Shown: positions 27,000-36,941, counted from the stretch's first letter. The stretch: DNA of 64,000 nucleotides from Rhodobacter sp. (GCA_027484985.1 JAIXRW010000010.1:84109-148108); one strand, 5' to 3'. The notes: generated by a model not told the origin, from the sequence alone. Numbers and translations: made by a program.

Positions 27000-29288
27000 A
27001 TGAACAAGGCGATTACCGAGGGGCTGGTGCTGATGCCGCCGCCGTTTTCGGCGGGGCTGGGGCTGTGGTCGCGCGAGGACGGGATGCCGGGACAGGGCAC
27101 ATGGGCAGGCCAGCCCAACGCCGCCTTTGTGCCCGCCGATCAGGATTTCGCGGGCTGTCTGGAAGTGCAGAAGATCGCTACGGTGCAAAAGCTGCGCTGT
27201 TTCCAACGAATCCCGTTCCAGCCGGGGATGTATCTGCGCGTCACGGCGCGGGTGAAGTGCATTGCGGGGAATTTCCCGCAGGTGCGGATCGCGGGTTTTG
27301 CCGAAGCGGCCAATGGCAGCAATGTCACCTCGGCGGTGCAGGTGGGGCCGCAGGTGGCGCTTTCGGCCTATGGGTCGGTGGTGACGGTGCAGGCCATCAT
27401 CGGGTCGGGCAACCGCGGCGGGGTGGATATGGTCTGGGGCACCGGCCCCGCCTATGGGCATTTCGGGATTGACCTGACCGGTCCCACGGGGGGTGTGGTC
27501 CGGATCGACGACATCGTGATCGAGGATGTGACCGAGGTTTTCCTGCGCGACATGGTGGGGCTGGTCGATGTGCGCGACTATGGCGCCAAGGGCGATGGTG
27601 TCACCGATGACACGGCCGCTTTTGCCGCGGCGGATGCGGCGGCGGACGGGCGGACGGTTCTGGTTTCGCAGGGCAATTATGCGATTGCGGGCAACCTGAC
27701 CTTTGAAAACGAGGTGCGGTTTCAGGGCACCTTGCAGATGCCTGCGGGGGCGCGGCTGGTCTGCACCAAGAATTACGATCTTGATACCTATTCGGCGGCC
27801 TTCGGGGCAGAGCTGGAGGGGTTTCGCAAGGCGTTGCAGGCGTTGTTCTATTTTTCGGACCATGTGGCGTTGGACCTGTCGGGGCGGCGGATCGACCTGA
27901 CCGAGCCGATCGATGTGGCGGCGCTGGCGGGGCTGACCAGCCTGACACAGCGGCGGGTGCTGATGAACGGGCAGTTGAACGCGGTGTCGGGGGCGGCATG
28001 GACCACGGCGGTGGCCACATCGGTTGCGACCTATTCCACCGCGTCACCGAACCGGCTGACGGGGGTGCAGAATGTGGCCAATATCGCCATCGGGTCGCGC
28101 ATCAGCGGCACCGGCGTGGGGCGCGAGGTCTATGTTTCGGGGCGCAATGTGGGGGCGGGGACGCTGGAGCTGAGCCAGCCGCTGTTTGCCGCGGCGGGGA
28201 CGCGGACCTTTACCTTTGAACGCTATCGCTATCTGCTGGATTTCAGCGGTTTCGCCAATCTGGCGCGGTTCGAGATCCGCGAGGTCGAGTTTAACGGCAA
28301 TGGCGTGGCATCGGGGCTGATGCTGCCGATGGTGGGACTGGCCTTCCGCATCGAGAATGCGGTGTTCAACCGCCCCAAGGATCGCGGCATCACCTCGATC
28401 GGGTCGGGCTGTCAGGGGATGATGGTGGATACCTGCCAGTTCCTGTCGAACGAGCAGCCGTTGCCCGCGCAAAGCCGCACCACGATTGCGATGAACGTGA
28501 ATGCCAATGACACCAAGATCCGCGACAACCGCGTGGTGCGGTTTGCCACGTTTGCCGTGATGGCCGGGGCGGGGCATATGTTCATCGGCAACCATTTCTT
28601 CCAGGGCGATGACCAGACCGATGGCACGCGGCGGGCGGGGGTGGTTCTGACGTCACCCAATGTCAAGACGCTGTTCACGGGCAATTACGTGGACAACTGT
28701 TTCATCGAATGGTCGAACGAGCATGATGCCCAGCCCGCGCTGACGCAGGGCTTTTCCTTTGGCGGGCTGACGGTGAGCGGGAATATCTTTACCGTCAACG
28801 ATGTGGCGGCGTTCTTCCGCTGGCTGGTGATCACGCCGCGCGGGGGCGGGCATTACATCAACGGTCTGGCGGTGACGGATAATGCGTTCCGCACCATCAA
28901 TGGCGGGATCGACCGGATCGACGCGGTGGATACCAGCTTTGCCACGCTTGATACCGGACGCTTCCGCAACATCGCCTTTGAGGCCAATGCCTATAACGGG
29001 GTCAGCCAGATCACGGTCAGCCCCGTGGTGGTGGAACATGTGCAGGGCACGGCGGCCGAGACATGGGTGGTGGATGCGGGGGATTACTTTCCCTTTGGCG
29101 GGCGGGCGCGCAATGTCACCGCCATCGTGGCCGAGGGGGCGGTGACCAATGCGTCGAACGTGGCGCAATATGCGTTCCCCTTTGCCCAGACCGAGCAGGG
29201 GGCGGGGGGCAAGCTGGCCAATCTGCGCTGGCCTACGGCGGTAAAGGGACGGGTCAATGTGACGCTGCGCTGTGACAATCCGACCTGA
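27000..29288 (+). CDS. Right-handed beta-helix protein, glycosyl hydrolase 28/pectate-lyase-like
   Basis: This 762-aa protein has an N-terminal beta-sandwich-like region (about 1-185). Then the hallmark V-R-D-Y-G-A-K-G-D-G-V-T-D-D-T-A-A-F at about 190-207 starts a GH28-related/pectate-lyase superfamily beta-helix that runs to about residue 680. There is no signal peptide or membrane segment, unusual for an enzyme acting on polysaccharide. Proteins built this way include polysaccharide-binding spikes and lyases; no catalytic residues can be assigned with confidence. It is flanked by its own 5' gap (26855-26999, with a repeat-like box near 26874) and a strong terminator. Confidence 0.75.
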   Translation: MNKAITEGLVLMPPPFSAGLGLWSREDGMPGQGTWAGQPNAAFVPADQDFAGCLEVQKIATVQKLRCFQRIPFQPGMYLRVTARVKCIAGNFPQVRIAGFAEAANGSNVTSAVQVGPQVALSAYGSVVTVQAIIGSGNRGGVDMVWGTGPAYGHFGIDLTGPTGGVVRIDDIVIEDVTEVFLRDMVGLVDVRDYGAKGDGVTDDTAAFAAADAAADGRTVLVSQGNYAIAGNLTFENEVRFQGTLQMPAGARLVCTKNYDLDTYSAAFGAELEGFRKALQALFYFSDHVALDLSGRRIDLTEPIDVAALAGLTSLTQRRVLMNGQLNAVSGAAWTTAVATSVATYSTASPNRLTGVQNVANIAIGSRISGTGVGREVYVSGRNVGAGTLELSQPLFAAAGTRTFTFERYRYLLDFSGFANLARFEIREVEFNGNGVASGLMLPMVGLAFRIENAVFNRPKDRGITSIGSGCQGMMVDTCQFLSNEQPLPAQSRTTIAMNVNANDTKIRDNRVVRFATFAVMAGAGHMFIGNHFFQGDDQTDGTRRAGVVLTSPNVKTLFTGNYVDNCFIEWSNEHDAQPALTQGFSFGGLTVSGNIFTVNDVAAFFRWLVITPRGGGHYINGLAVTDNAFRTINGGIDRIDAVDTSFATLDTGRFRNIAFEANAYNGVSQITVSPVVVEHVQGTAAETWVVDAGDYFPFGGRARNVTAIVAEGAVTNASNVAQYAFPFAQTEQGAGGKLANLRWPTAVKGRVNVTLRCDNPT

Positions 29289-29295
29289 GCGGCGG

Positions 29296-29322
29296 GGGGC
29301 GGTCTGCGGGCCGCCCCTTTTT
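29296..29322 (+). terminator. Intrinsic terminator
   Basis: Stem GGGGCGG/CCGCCCC (29296-29302 with 29311-29317) followed by TTTTT. It lies just after the beta-helix gene and before the stop of the convergent FMN-binding protein gene. Confidence 0.85.
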
Positions 29323-29323
29323 G

Positions 29324-29797
29324 TCAGGTCAGCAGGGTGGCAGGGGGCAGGCGATGTGCCTTGCCGAAGCCCGCATTCAGGAAGGCGGCGGTGAGGGTGA
29401 AGCGGACAAAGGCGAAATCGGCAAAGTCGATGTAAAGTTTCGCCTTCGGGTGGGTGGCAAGCCAGTGGTCGCGCAGGGCGGGGCGGTCGGGCGCATCGGT
29501 GGCGACAAAGGCGGCGGTGGCCTTGAGCATCAGGCGCGGATGGGTGAGGGGGTCGCCCTTTGGCCCCGGTTCGCCCAGCATAAGGGCGCAGGCGGGGTTG
29601 GCCTGCAAGGCGCCGAAGTGCTGCGATAGCGATGATATCAGCGTGACGGGCCCTTGGGGCGCGAGGCCAAAGGCGATGCGGCTGAGGGCGGGGGTGCCAT
29701 CGGCATCGGTCACGGCAAGCGCGGCATGCGGCAGGGCCAGAAGCGCGCGGGCGAGGGCGAGGGCTTCGGGCGTTTCGGGCTGGACGGGATCGGGCAT
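29324..29797 (-). CDS. Pyridoxamine 5'-phosphate oxidase-like FMN-binding protein (HugZ type)
   Basis: This 157-aa split-barrel protein has the core T-L-I-S-S-L-S-Q-H and the family motif K-A-K-L-Y-I-D-F-A-D-F-A-F-V-R near the C-terminus. This resembles HugZ/PNPOx-like proteins, which bind FMN or heme. The ATG at 29797 is preferred; the longer frame to 29908 has no family similarity and ends in palindrome array B. Function (redox enzyme or heme handling) is not decided by the sequence. Confidence 0.82.
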   Translation of the reverse strand: MPDPVQPETPEALALARALLALPHAALAVTDADGTPALSRIAFGLAPQGPVTLISSLSQHFGALQANPACALMLGEPGPKGDPLTHPRLMLKATAAFVATDAPDRPALRDHWLATHPKAKLYIDFADFAFVRFTLTAAFLNAGFGKAHRLPPATLLT

Positions 29798-29887
29798 GGG
29801 GGATGTTCCGGTTGACTGCGCCTTTATCGGCGGCCCTGTGTGTGGTCGCAATATCGGGTTAATGGGTGCCCGTCGCAACGGCGGGGT

Positions 29888-30021
29888 CGGACCGTGGCCC
29901 AAAGCCACGGTCCGCGCACGACCCGCCCCCCGGGTCGTGCGCCAAGGCGCCCGTCCCGCGGGTCGTGCACGGACCTAACGGCGCCGCCCCGAAACGCTCC
30001 ACCGGAGCCTTTCGGGGCGGC
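29888..30021. repeat. Composite palindrome array B
   Basis: Three consecutive perfect palindromes lie between the FMN-binding protein gene and sulP: CGGACCGTGGC-ccaaa-GCCACGGTCCG (29888-29914), GCGCACGACCCG-ccccc-CGGGTCGTGCGC (29914-29942), and GCCGCCCCGAAA...TTTCGGGGCGGC (29983-30021) with inner GCTCC-acc-GGAGC. The first and third share cores with array A at 26254-26334. Function unknown; they precede sulP by 92 nt. Confidence 0.7.
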
Positions 30022-30112
30022 TTGGTTCGCGTTTCAAGAAGACCATACCCCGTTCTGCCGCGTTGACTTGGGCCTTGGACAGGCGTTTGCTGATGCCAAA
30101 GGCAGGTGCGAC

Positions 30113-31717
30113 ATGAGTGGTGCAGGCAGCCCGACCGTCCAGTTCACCCCGAAGATCATCACCGTCCTGCGCGAGGGGTATGGCCTGCGCGCCCTGCGGG
30201 CCGATGCGATTGCGGGGCTGACGGTCGCAATCGTGGCGCTGCCTTTGTCGATGGCGATTGCCATTGCCAGCGGGGTGGGGCCAGAGCGGGGGCTATACAC
30301 CACCATCGTGGGGGGGTTCCTCGTTTCCGCCCTTGGCGGGTCGCGGTATCAGATCGGGGGGCCTGCGGGGGCGTTCATCGTGCTGGTGGCTGCCTGCGTG
30401 ATGGCAACCGGGGTCGAGGGGTTGATCCTTGCGACCTTTCTGTCGGGCTTTGTGCTGATGGCGGCAGGGGCGCTGCGGCTGGGCAGTTATGTGCGGTTCA
30501 TCCCCTATCCTGTCACGGTGGGGTTCACGGCTGGCATCGCGGTGATCATCTTTGCCAGCCAGATGCGCGACCTGTTGGGGCTGACGCTGGCAGGGGGAGA
30601 GCCTGCGGCGATCATCCCCAAGGTGCAGGCGCTGTGGGCGGCGCGGGGCACGGTGACGCCCGCCGCGCTGGGGCTGGCGGTGGGGGTGGTCGCGGTCATC
30701 CAGGGGCTGAAGCGGTGGCGGCCGGCATGGCCCGCGATGCTGATCGCGGTGGTGGGGGCCAGTGCGCTGGCGGCAGGGCTGGGGCTGGATGTGGCGACCA
30801 TCGGGTCGAAGTTCGGGGAATTGCCGCGCGTGCCGCCCGCGCCCGCCCTGCCCGTGATGGATGCGGCCAAGCTGTGGGCGGCGCTGCCATGGGCGCTGTC
30901 TTTCGCCATGCTGGGGGCGATCGAGTCGCTGCTGTCGGCCGTGGTGGCCGACGGGATGAGCGGGCGGCAGCACCGTTCCAATGCCGAGCTGGTGGCGCAG
31001 GGGGTGGCCAATGTGGGGTCGGCGCTGTTCGGCGGGTTCTGCGTGACGGGCACTATTGCGCGGACGGCCACGAATGTGCGCGCAGGCTCGAAGGGGCCGG
31101 TTTCGGGGATGCTGCACGCGCTGTTCGTGCTGGGCTTCATGCTGGTCGCGGCCCCCTTGGCGGGGTTCATCCCGCTGGCGGCGCTGGCGGGGGTGCTGGC
31201 CGTGGTGGCGTGGAACATGGCCGAGAAGGAAGAGTTCTGGCAACTGTTGCGGTCAAGCCGGGCGGATGCGCTGGTGCTGATGGTGACCTTCGGCCTTGTG
31301 GTGTTCCGTGACCTGACCGAGGGGATCGTGGCGGGGTTCGCCTTGGGCGGGCTGGTGTTCATCGCCCGCATGTCGGACGCGGCCGAGGTTGCGGGCGAGA
31401 CGCCCTTTGCCACCAGCGATGGCGACCGCGTGATCTGCCGGATGCGGGGGCCGTGGTTCTTTGGCACGGCGGCGCGGCTGGGATCGGTCTTGGACCGCAT
31501 CGCGGACCGCCCGAAAGAGTTCGTGGTAGAGCTGAGCGATGTCCCGCTGATCGATTCCTCGGGTGTGCGGTCGTTCCTTTTGTTGTCGCGCAAACTGGCG
31601 CGGCGGGGGGCAGGGCTGGTGATCGTGGGGGCGCGGCCCACGGTCGAGGCGGCGTTGCGGCACCATGGGGTGGCGGCGCGGTATCTGCCCGATCTCGCGG
31701 CGCTGGAGCCGCGCTGA
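30113..31717 (+). CDS. SulP family anion transporter
   Basis: This 534-aa inner-membrane protein has 10-12 hydrophobic segments up to about residue 420. A C-terminal STAS domain follows, with the conserved strand-loop L-I-D-S-S-G-V-R. The SulP signature is near the start (I-A-G-L-T-V-A-I-V-A-L-P-L). Family members import sulfate, bicarbonate or dicarboxylates. The ATG at 30113 has only a weak AGG site upstream; the upstream open frame crosses array B and is rejected. Substrate unknown. Confidence 0.92.
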   Translation: MSGAGSPTVQFTPKIITVLREGYGLRALRADAIAGLTVAIVALPLSMAIAIASGVGPERGLYTTIVGGFLVSALGGSRYQIGGPAGAFIVLVAACVMATGVEGLILATFLSGFVLMAAGALRLGSYVRFIPYPVTVGFTAGIAVIIFASQMRDLLGLTLAGGEPAAIIPKVQALWAARGTVTPAALGLAVGVVAVIQGLKRWRPAWPAMLIAVVGASALAAGLGLDVATIGSKFGELPRVPPAPALPVMDAAKLWAALPWALSFAMLGAIESLLSAVVADGMSGRQHRSNAELVAQGVANVGSALFGGFCVTGTIARTATNVRAGSKGPVSGMLHALFVLGFMLVAAPLAGFIPLAALAGVLAVVAWNMAEKEEFWQLLRSSRADALVLMVTFGLVVFRDLTEGIVAGFALGGLVFIARMSDAAEVAGETPFATSDGDRVICRMRGPWFFGTAARLGSVLDRIADRPKEFVVELSDVPLIDSSGVRSFLLLSRKLARRGAGLVIVGARPTVEAALRHHGVAARYLPDLAALEPR

Positions 31718-31791
31718 TCTGCGGCGGGGACGATTTTCCCGCAAAAAATCCCGCTTCGCTGCGCGCCTTGCGCGGGCTGCAACCGGCGCAA

Positions 31792-31891
31792 GATGAGTAT
31801 TTGGGCAAGGGTGAAAGGGGCCCGCTTTCATACTCGTCCAAATATCCCGGGGGGAATCGGCCAAGGGCCGATGGGGGGGCTGGCCCCCCAT
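31792..31891. repeat. Facing pair of modular repeats (copy pair 3)
   Basis: Left box GAGTATTTGGGCAAGGGTGA (31795-31814), right inverted box TTTCATACTCGTCCAAATAT (31827-31846), then hairpins TCGGCC-aag-GGCCGA (31857-31871) and a G6/C6 stem to 31891. The same modules in opposite order stand at 41131-41226. The remaining stretch 31892-32040 shows nothing I recognise. Confidence 0.65.
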
Positions 31892-32081
31892 GCCGGTGCC
31901 GGACCGCGCGGGGGGTGATTCGATGCCTTTGGTTCTGACAGCCTGCCGCCGGGGGTTGCGGCAAAACGCGCGGGCGCGGTGTTCTGGAGCCCGCGATGCG
32001 GGGAATGCACGATTTTGTGGCGAATCGCTGCCGGAGCAGGCCGTTGAATTGCATTGCGATTTTCGGCGGCTTTACCGAATT

Positions 32082-32220
32082 TTGACAAGTTTCACAGGAA
32101 TGGTGTCAAGTAATTTACAGAAAAATCGTTGCAGTGATTAGAGTTAGCTGTAATTTGACGGATAACCTATAGTGCAATTGGGTTCGGGGGGATGGTCTGC
32201 TAGACCACCGATTGCAGGCG
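32082..32220 (+). promoter_or_regulatory. acs: AT-rich upstream region of acs with inverted repeat
   Basis: The 150 nt before acs are far more AT-rich than their surroundings. They include the inverted repeat TTGACA-N16-TGTCAA (32082-32087 and 32104-32109), a TTGACG at 32155 and a TATAGT at 32168. No pair has ideal -35/-10 spacing, so the exact promoter is uncertain, but this is the likely control region of the acs-adk unit. Confidence 0.4.
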
Positions 32221-32256
32221 GGCGAAACCGCGTCCGCGATACATGGAGGGCCAGAC

Positions 32257-34221
32257 ATGGCGGATACCGCACAGGCAAAGGGGGTCTATCAGGCCTCGGC
32301 TGAGTTCATCGCCAAGGCGCATGTCGATGCGGCGGGTTACGAGCGGATGTATGCGGCTTCGGTCGCCGACCCCGATGCCTTTTGGCGCGAGCATGGCCAG
32401 CGCATCGACTGGATCAAGGATTACACGACCGTCAAGAATTCGACCTTTGATTTCGGCAAGGTCAGCATCAAGTGGTTCGAGGATGGCACGCTGAACGTGT
32501 CGGCCAATTGCATCGACCGGCACATGGCGACCCGCGCCAACCAGACGGCGATCATCTGGGAACCCGATGATCCGAAGGTGCCGGCGCAGCATATTTCCTA
32601 TGCCCAGTTGCTGGAACAGACCTGCCGGATGGCCAATGTGCTTAAGGCGCATGGCGTGAAAAAGGGCGACCGCGTTGTCCTTTACCTGCCGATGATCCCC
32701 GAGGCGGCCTATGCGATGCTGGCCTGTGCGCGGATCGGGGCGATCCATTCGGTGGTGTTCGGCGGCTTCTCGCCCGATGCGCTGGCGAACCGGATCAACG
32801 ATTCCGAGGCCAAGGTGGTGATTACCGCCGATTTCGCGCCGCGGGGCGGGAAAAAGACGCCGCTGAAGGGCAATGCCGATCAGGCGCTTTTGCATTGCAG
32901 TGACAAGGTGAAGTGCCTTGTCGTCAAGCATACGGGCGACCAGACGCATTGGACCGAAGGGCGCGATTTCGACCTGAAGGCCGAGATGGCGGCGGCCAAG
33001 CCCTATTGCGCCTATACCGAGGTGGGGGCGGAGGATCCGCTGTTCATCCTTTACACCAGCGGTTCGACGGGCAAACCGAAGGGGGTTGTCCATACCTCGG
33101 GCGGGTATCTGGTCTATGCGTCGATGACGCATGAGATGACCTTTGATTACCATGATGGCGATGTGTTCTGGTGCACCGCCGATGTGGGTTGGGTGACGGG
33201 GCACAGCTATATTGTCTATGGGCCGCTGGCCAATGGCGCGACCACGATCATGTTCGAGGGCGTGCCGACCTATCCCGATGCGGGCCGCTTCTGGGAGGTG
33301 ATCGCCAAGCACAAGGTGACGCAGTTCTACACCGCGCCGACGGCCATTCGCAGCCTGATGGGGCTGGGGCCGGAATGGGTGGAAAAGCACGACCTGTCGT
33401 CCTTGCGGCTGCTGGGTTCGGTGGGCGAGCCGATCAACCCCGAGGCGTGGAACTGGTACAACACCCATGTCGGCAAGGGGAAATGCCCCATCGTCGATAC
33501 GTTCTGGCAGACGGAAACGGGTGGTCACATGATCACGCCGCTGCCGGGGGCCATTCCGCAGAAACCGGGGTCTGCGACGAAGCCCTTCTTCGGCGTGCAG
33601 CCCGTGGTGCTGGACCCGAACACCGCGCAGGTTCAGACCGCCACGGAAACCGATGGCGTGCTGTGCATTGCCGATAGCTGGCCGGGGATGATGCGGACGC
33701 TGTGGGGCGACCACCAGCGGTTCGAGGAGGCCTATTTCGGGCAGTATCGTGGTTACTATTTCACTGGCGATGGCTGCCGCCGCGATGCGGATGGTTACTA
33801 TTGGATCACCGGCCGTGTGGATGATGTGATCAACGTGTCGGGCCACCGGATGGGCACGGCCGAGGTGGAAAGCGCGCTGGTCGCCCATGCCCAAGTGGCC
33901 GAGGCGGCGGTGGTGGGGTATCCGCATGACATCAAGGGGCAGGGCATATATGCCTATGTCACGCTGATGAAGGGCGTGGAGCCGACGGAGGCCTTGCGCA
34001 AGGAGCTTGAGGCATGGGTTCGCACCGAGATCGGGCCGATTGCCAAGCCTGACCTGATCCAGTGGGCGCCCGGTCTGCCGAAAACCCGTTCGGGCAAGAT
34101 CATGCGCCGCATCCTGCGCAAGATTGCCGAGAACGACTTTGGTTCCTTGGGCGATACGTCAACGCTGGCCGATCCATCGGTGGTGGATGAGCTGATCGCC
34201 AACCGGATGAACAAGGCATGA
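32257..34221 (+). CDS. acs: Acetyl-CoA synthetase, AMP-forming
   Basis: This 654-aa adenylate-forming enzyme has the P-loop [11 protein letters not shown] near residue 266. The C-terminal catalytic lysine lies in T-R-S-G-K-I-M-R-R near residue 610, the site that protein acetyltransferases modify in known Acs proteins. GGAGGG precedes the ATG. It converts acetate, ATP and CoA to acetyl-CoA, AMP and PPi. The stop overlaps the adk start (ATGA), so AMP recycling is genetically coupled to its production. Confidence 0.96.
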   Translation: MADTAQAKGVYQASAEFIAKAHVDAAGYERMYAASVADPDAFWREHGQRIDWIKDYTTVKNSTFDFGKVSIKWFEDGTLNVSANCIDRHMATRANQTAIIWEPDDPKVPAQHISYAQLLEQTCRMANVLKAHGVKKGDRVVLYLPMIPEAAYAMLACARIGAIHSVVFGGFSPDALANRINDSEAKVVITADFAPRGGKKTPLKGNADQALLHCSDKVKCLVVKHTGDQTHWTEGRDFDLKAEMAAAKPYCAYTEVGAEDPLFILYTSGSTGKPKGVVHTSGGYLVYASMTHEMTFDYHDGDVFWCTADVGWVTGHSYIVYGPLANGATTIMFEGVPTYPDAGRFWEVIAKHKVTQFYTAPTAIRSLMGLGPEWVEKHDLSSLRLLGSVGEPINPEAWNWYNTHVGKGKCPIVDTFWQTETGGHMITPLPGAIPQKPGSATKPFFGVQPVVLDPNTAQVQTATETDGVLCIADSWPGMMRTLWGDHQRFEEAYFGQYRGYYFTGDGCRRDADGYYWITGRVDDVINVSGHRMGTAEVESALVAHAQVAEAAVVGYPHDIKGQGIYAYVTLMKGVEPTEALRKELEAWVRTEIGPIAKPDLIQWAPGLPKTRSGKIMRRILRKIAENDFGSLGDTSTLADPSVVDELIANRMNKA

Positions 34222-34898
34222 GCGAGGTGATGGCCCAACCTTCGGTGCTGATCCTGCTTGGGCCGCCCGGCGCGGGCAAGGGGACGCAGGCGCGGATGCT
34301 GGAAGAGGATTTCGGTCTGGTCCAGCTTTCGACCGGCGATCTGCTGCGCGCCGCGGTGGCGGCGGGCACCGAGGCGGGCCGCAAGGCCAAGGCGGTGATG
34401 GAGGCGGGGCAGCTGGTGTCGGATGATATCGTGCTGGCGATCCTCAAGGACCGCATGGCGCAGCCCGATACGGCGAAGGGCGTGATCCTTGACGGGTTCC
34501 CCCGCACCGCCGTGCAGGCTGCCGCGCTGGATGCCCTGCTGGCAGAGGCGGGGCGTGCCGTGACGGCGGCCATCAGCCTTGAGGTGGATGACGAGGCGAT
34601 GGTGGGCCGCGTGGCGGGCCGCTATACCTGCGCCGCCTGCGGCGAGGGCTATCACGACCAGTTCAAGCTGCCCGCCAAGGCGGGGGTTTGCGACAAATGC
34701 GGCGGAACGGCGATGAAGCGCCGTGCCGACGACACGGCCGAAACGGTGCGCGAACGGCTGAAGGCCTATCACGCCCAGACGGCGCCGCTGATCACCTATT
34801 ACGACGCCAAGGGGCTGTTGCAGCGGATCGACGCGATGGGGCCCATCGCCACGATCCGTGCAGGGCTTGCGGGCATCGTGCAGGGGGTCGCGGCCTGA
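34218..34898 (+). CDS. adk: Adenylate kinase
   Basis: This 226-aa long-form adenylate kinase has the P-loop G-P-P-G-A-G-K-G-T at 15-23, D-G-F-P-R-T, and a LID with two zinc-type pairs, C-A-A-C and C-D-K-C. It interconverts ATP, ADP and AMP. It overlaps acs by 4 nt, unlike the usual adk position in the ribosomal-protein/secY cluster. It may therefore be a second, acs-linked copy; the window cannot show whether another adk exists. Confidence 0.94.
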   Translation: MSEVMAQPSVLILLGPPGAGKGTQARMLEEDFGLVQLSTGDLLRAAVAAGTEAGRKAKAVMEAGQLVSDDIVLAILKDRMAQPDTAKGVILDGFPRTAVQAAALDALLAEAGRAVTAAISLEVDDEAMVGRVAGRYTCAACGEGYHDQFKLPAKAGVCDKCGGTAMKRRADDTAETVRERLKAYHAQTAPLITYYDAKGLLQRIDAMGPIATIRAGLAGIVQGVAA

Positions 34899-35042
34899 AA
34901 AAGGCCTTGTCCGGTGGGGGCCGGGCAGGGCGGAAAGACCGGAAAACCGCACCGAGGAGGACCGCGCAAGCGGAAAAATGGGTGCGGCGATCCGAAAGCG
35001 CAACGGTCCCGCGAAGGACCGGCAACACGGAGGGAAAGCCAT

Positions 35043-36914
35043 ATGGCAACGACGGAAATGAACGTCAGGGACCGCTCGCGCCCCATGACGGCCGAAGAGA
35101 GGAAGGTTATCCTTGCCTCGTCGGCGGGCACCATCTTTGAATGGTATGACTTCTATCTTTACGGCTCGCTTGCAGCGATCATCGGAGCGCAGTTCTTCAC
35201 CTCGTTCCCGGAAGCGACGCGCAACGTGTTTGCGCTGCTGGCTTTCGCGGCGGGCTTTATCGTGCGCCCGTTCGGCGCGCTGGTCTTCGGGTCGCTGGGT
35301 GACCTGATCGGCCGGAAATACACCTTCCTCATGACGATCCTGATCATGGGGGCTTCGACCTTTCTTGTGGGTCTGCTGCCCGGCTATGCAAGCTGGGGTG
35401 CCGCTGCGCCGATCATCCTGATCGTGCTGCGGATGTTGCAGGGTCTGGCGCTGGGCGGTGAATATGGCGGGGCTGCGGTCTATGTGGCCGAACATGCGCC
35501 TGCGAACCAGCGCGGCTATTTCACGGCCTTCATCCAGACCACGGCGACGCTGGGGCTGCTGCTCTCGCTGATCGTCATTCTGGCGGTGCAGGGCTATGTG
35601 AACGCGCATTGGGACCCGACGCCGGTTCTGGATGCGGCGGGTGCGGCGGTGATGAATGCCGACGGCACGCCGAAGGTGATCAAGGCGTTCGACCTGTGGG
35701 GCTGGCGCGTGCCGTTCCTGATGTCGATCGTGCTGCTGCTCATCTCGCTTTACATCCGGTTGCAGATGCATGAATCGCCCGCCTTCAAGAAGATGAAGGA
35801 AGAGGGTGCTGCGTCGAAGGCCCCGCTGCGCGAGGCGTTCGGCACGTGGAAGAACGGCAAGTTCGCCCTGATCGCGCTGTTCGGCCTTGTCGCCGGTCAG
35901 GCCGTGGTCTGGTATTCGGGCCAGTTCTACGCGCTGTTCTTCATGCAGAACGTGATCAAGGTGGACAGCTTTACCGCCAACGTGATGGTGGCGTGGTCGC
36001 TGATCCTTGGCACCGGTGGTTTCCTGTTCTTCGGGTCGCTGTCGGACCGGATCGGGCGCAAGCCGATCATTCTGGCGGGCTGCCTGATCGCGGCGGTGAC
36101 CTACAAGTTCGTGTTCCCCTTCCTGACGGAAACCGCGAACCCCGCGCTTTATGCCGCGCACCAGACCCCCGTTACCGTGACGGCGGCGCCGGGCGACTGC
36201 TCGTTCCAGTTCAACCCGACGGGGACGGCGAAGTTCACCTCGAGCTGCGACATCGCTAAGGCGACGCTGGCCAAGACCTCGGTCAACTACACCACCGTGG
36301 AAGATGCGGCGGCGACCGTGGCGCAGGTCAAGATCGGCGAGACGGTGATCGCCTCCTATGACGGGGCGGCCAATGCCAAGGCGATTGCCGATGCGACCGC
36401 CGCGCTGGAAACCGCCAAGGCCGGCACCGACCAGGCGGCGACCGATGCGGCACAGGCTGCGCTGGATGCCGAAAAGGGCGTGAAGGCGGGCTTCGAGAAG
36501 AGCCTGAACGACGCGCTGGGGGCTGCGGGCTATCCGCTGAGCGCCGACAAGAATGACACGGTCATCAAGGCCGCGCATTTCTTCGACATCTTCACCGGCC
36601 AGAAGATCACGGTCATCCTGACCCTGACCTATCTGATCCTGCTGGTGACGATGGTCTATGGTCCGATCGCGGCGATGCTGGTGGAACTGTTCCCGACGCG
36701 CATCCGCTATTCGGGCCTGTCGCTGCCCTATCACATCGGCAACGGCTGGTTCGGGGGCCTGATGCCCGCCACCGCCTTTGCCATCAGCGCGCAGACCGGC
36801 AACGTTTATGGCGGGCTGTGGTATCCGATCGTGATCGCGGCGGCGACCGTGGTGATCGGGGCGCTGTTCGTGCCGGGTGGCACCCACAAGAAGGACATCT
36901 TCGCCGACAAATGA
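35043..36914 (+). CDS. MHS-family MFS transporter with inserted soluble domain
   Basis: This 623-aa major facilitator protein of the metabolite:H+ symporter type has the motifs F-E-W-Y-D-F-Y-L-Y-G near the start and G-R-K-Y and R-I-G-R-K-P after TM2 and TM8. Usual length is 430-550 aa. Here an insert of about 148 residues (about 365-513) lies between transmembrane segments. It has two cysteines 16 residues apart, then an Ala-rich, charge-patterned helical part. GGAGGG stands before the ATG. A 144-nt leader separates it from adk. Proximity to acs suggests uptake of acetate or another short acid (inference). Confidence 0.88.
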   Translation: MATTEMNVRDRSRPMTAEERKVILASSAGTIFEWYDFYLYGSLAAIIGAQFFTSFPEATRNVFALLAFAAGFIVRPFGALVFGSLGDLIGRKYTFLMTILIMGASTFLVGLLPGYASWGAAAPIILIVLRMLQGLALGGEYGGAAVYVAEHAPANQRGYFTAFIQTTATLGLLLSLIVILAVQGYVNAHWDPTPVLDAAGAAVMNADGTPKVIKAFDLWGWRVPFLMSIVLLLISLYIRLQMHESPAFKKMKEEGAASKAPLREAFGTWKNGKFALIALFGLVAGQAVVWYSGQFYALFFMQNVIKVDSFTANVMVAWSLILGTGGFLFFGSLSDRIGRKPIILAGCLIAAVTYKFVFPFLTETANPALYAAHQTPVTVTAAPGDCSFQFNPTGTAKFTSSCDIAKATLAKTSVNYTTVEDAAATVAQVKIGETVIASYDGAANAKAIADATAALETAKAGTDQAATDAAQAALDAEKGVKAGFEKSLNDALGAAGYPLSADKNDTVIKAAHFFDIFTGQKITVILTLTYLILLVTMVYGPIAAMLVELFPTRIRYSGLSLPYHIGNGWFGGLMPATAFAISAQTGNVYGGLWYPIVIAAATVVIGALFVPGGTHKKDIFADK

Positions 36915-36941
36915 TCGGCGTCGGATGTGGTGAAACGGGGC

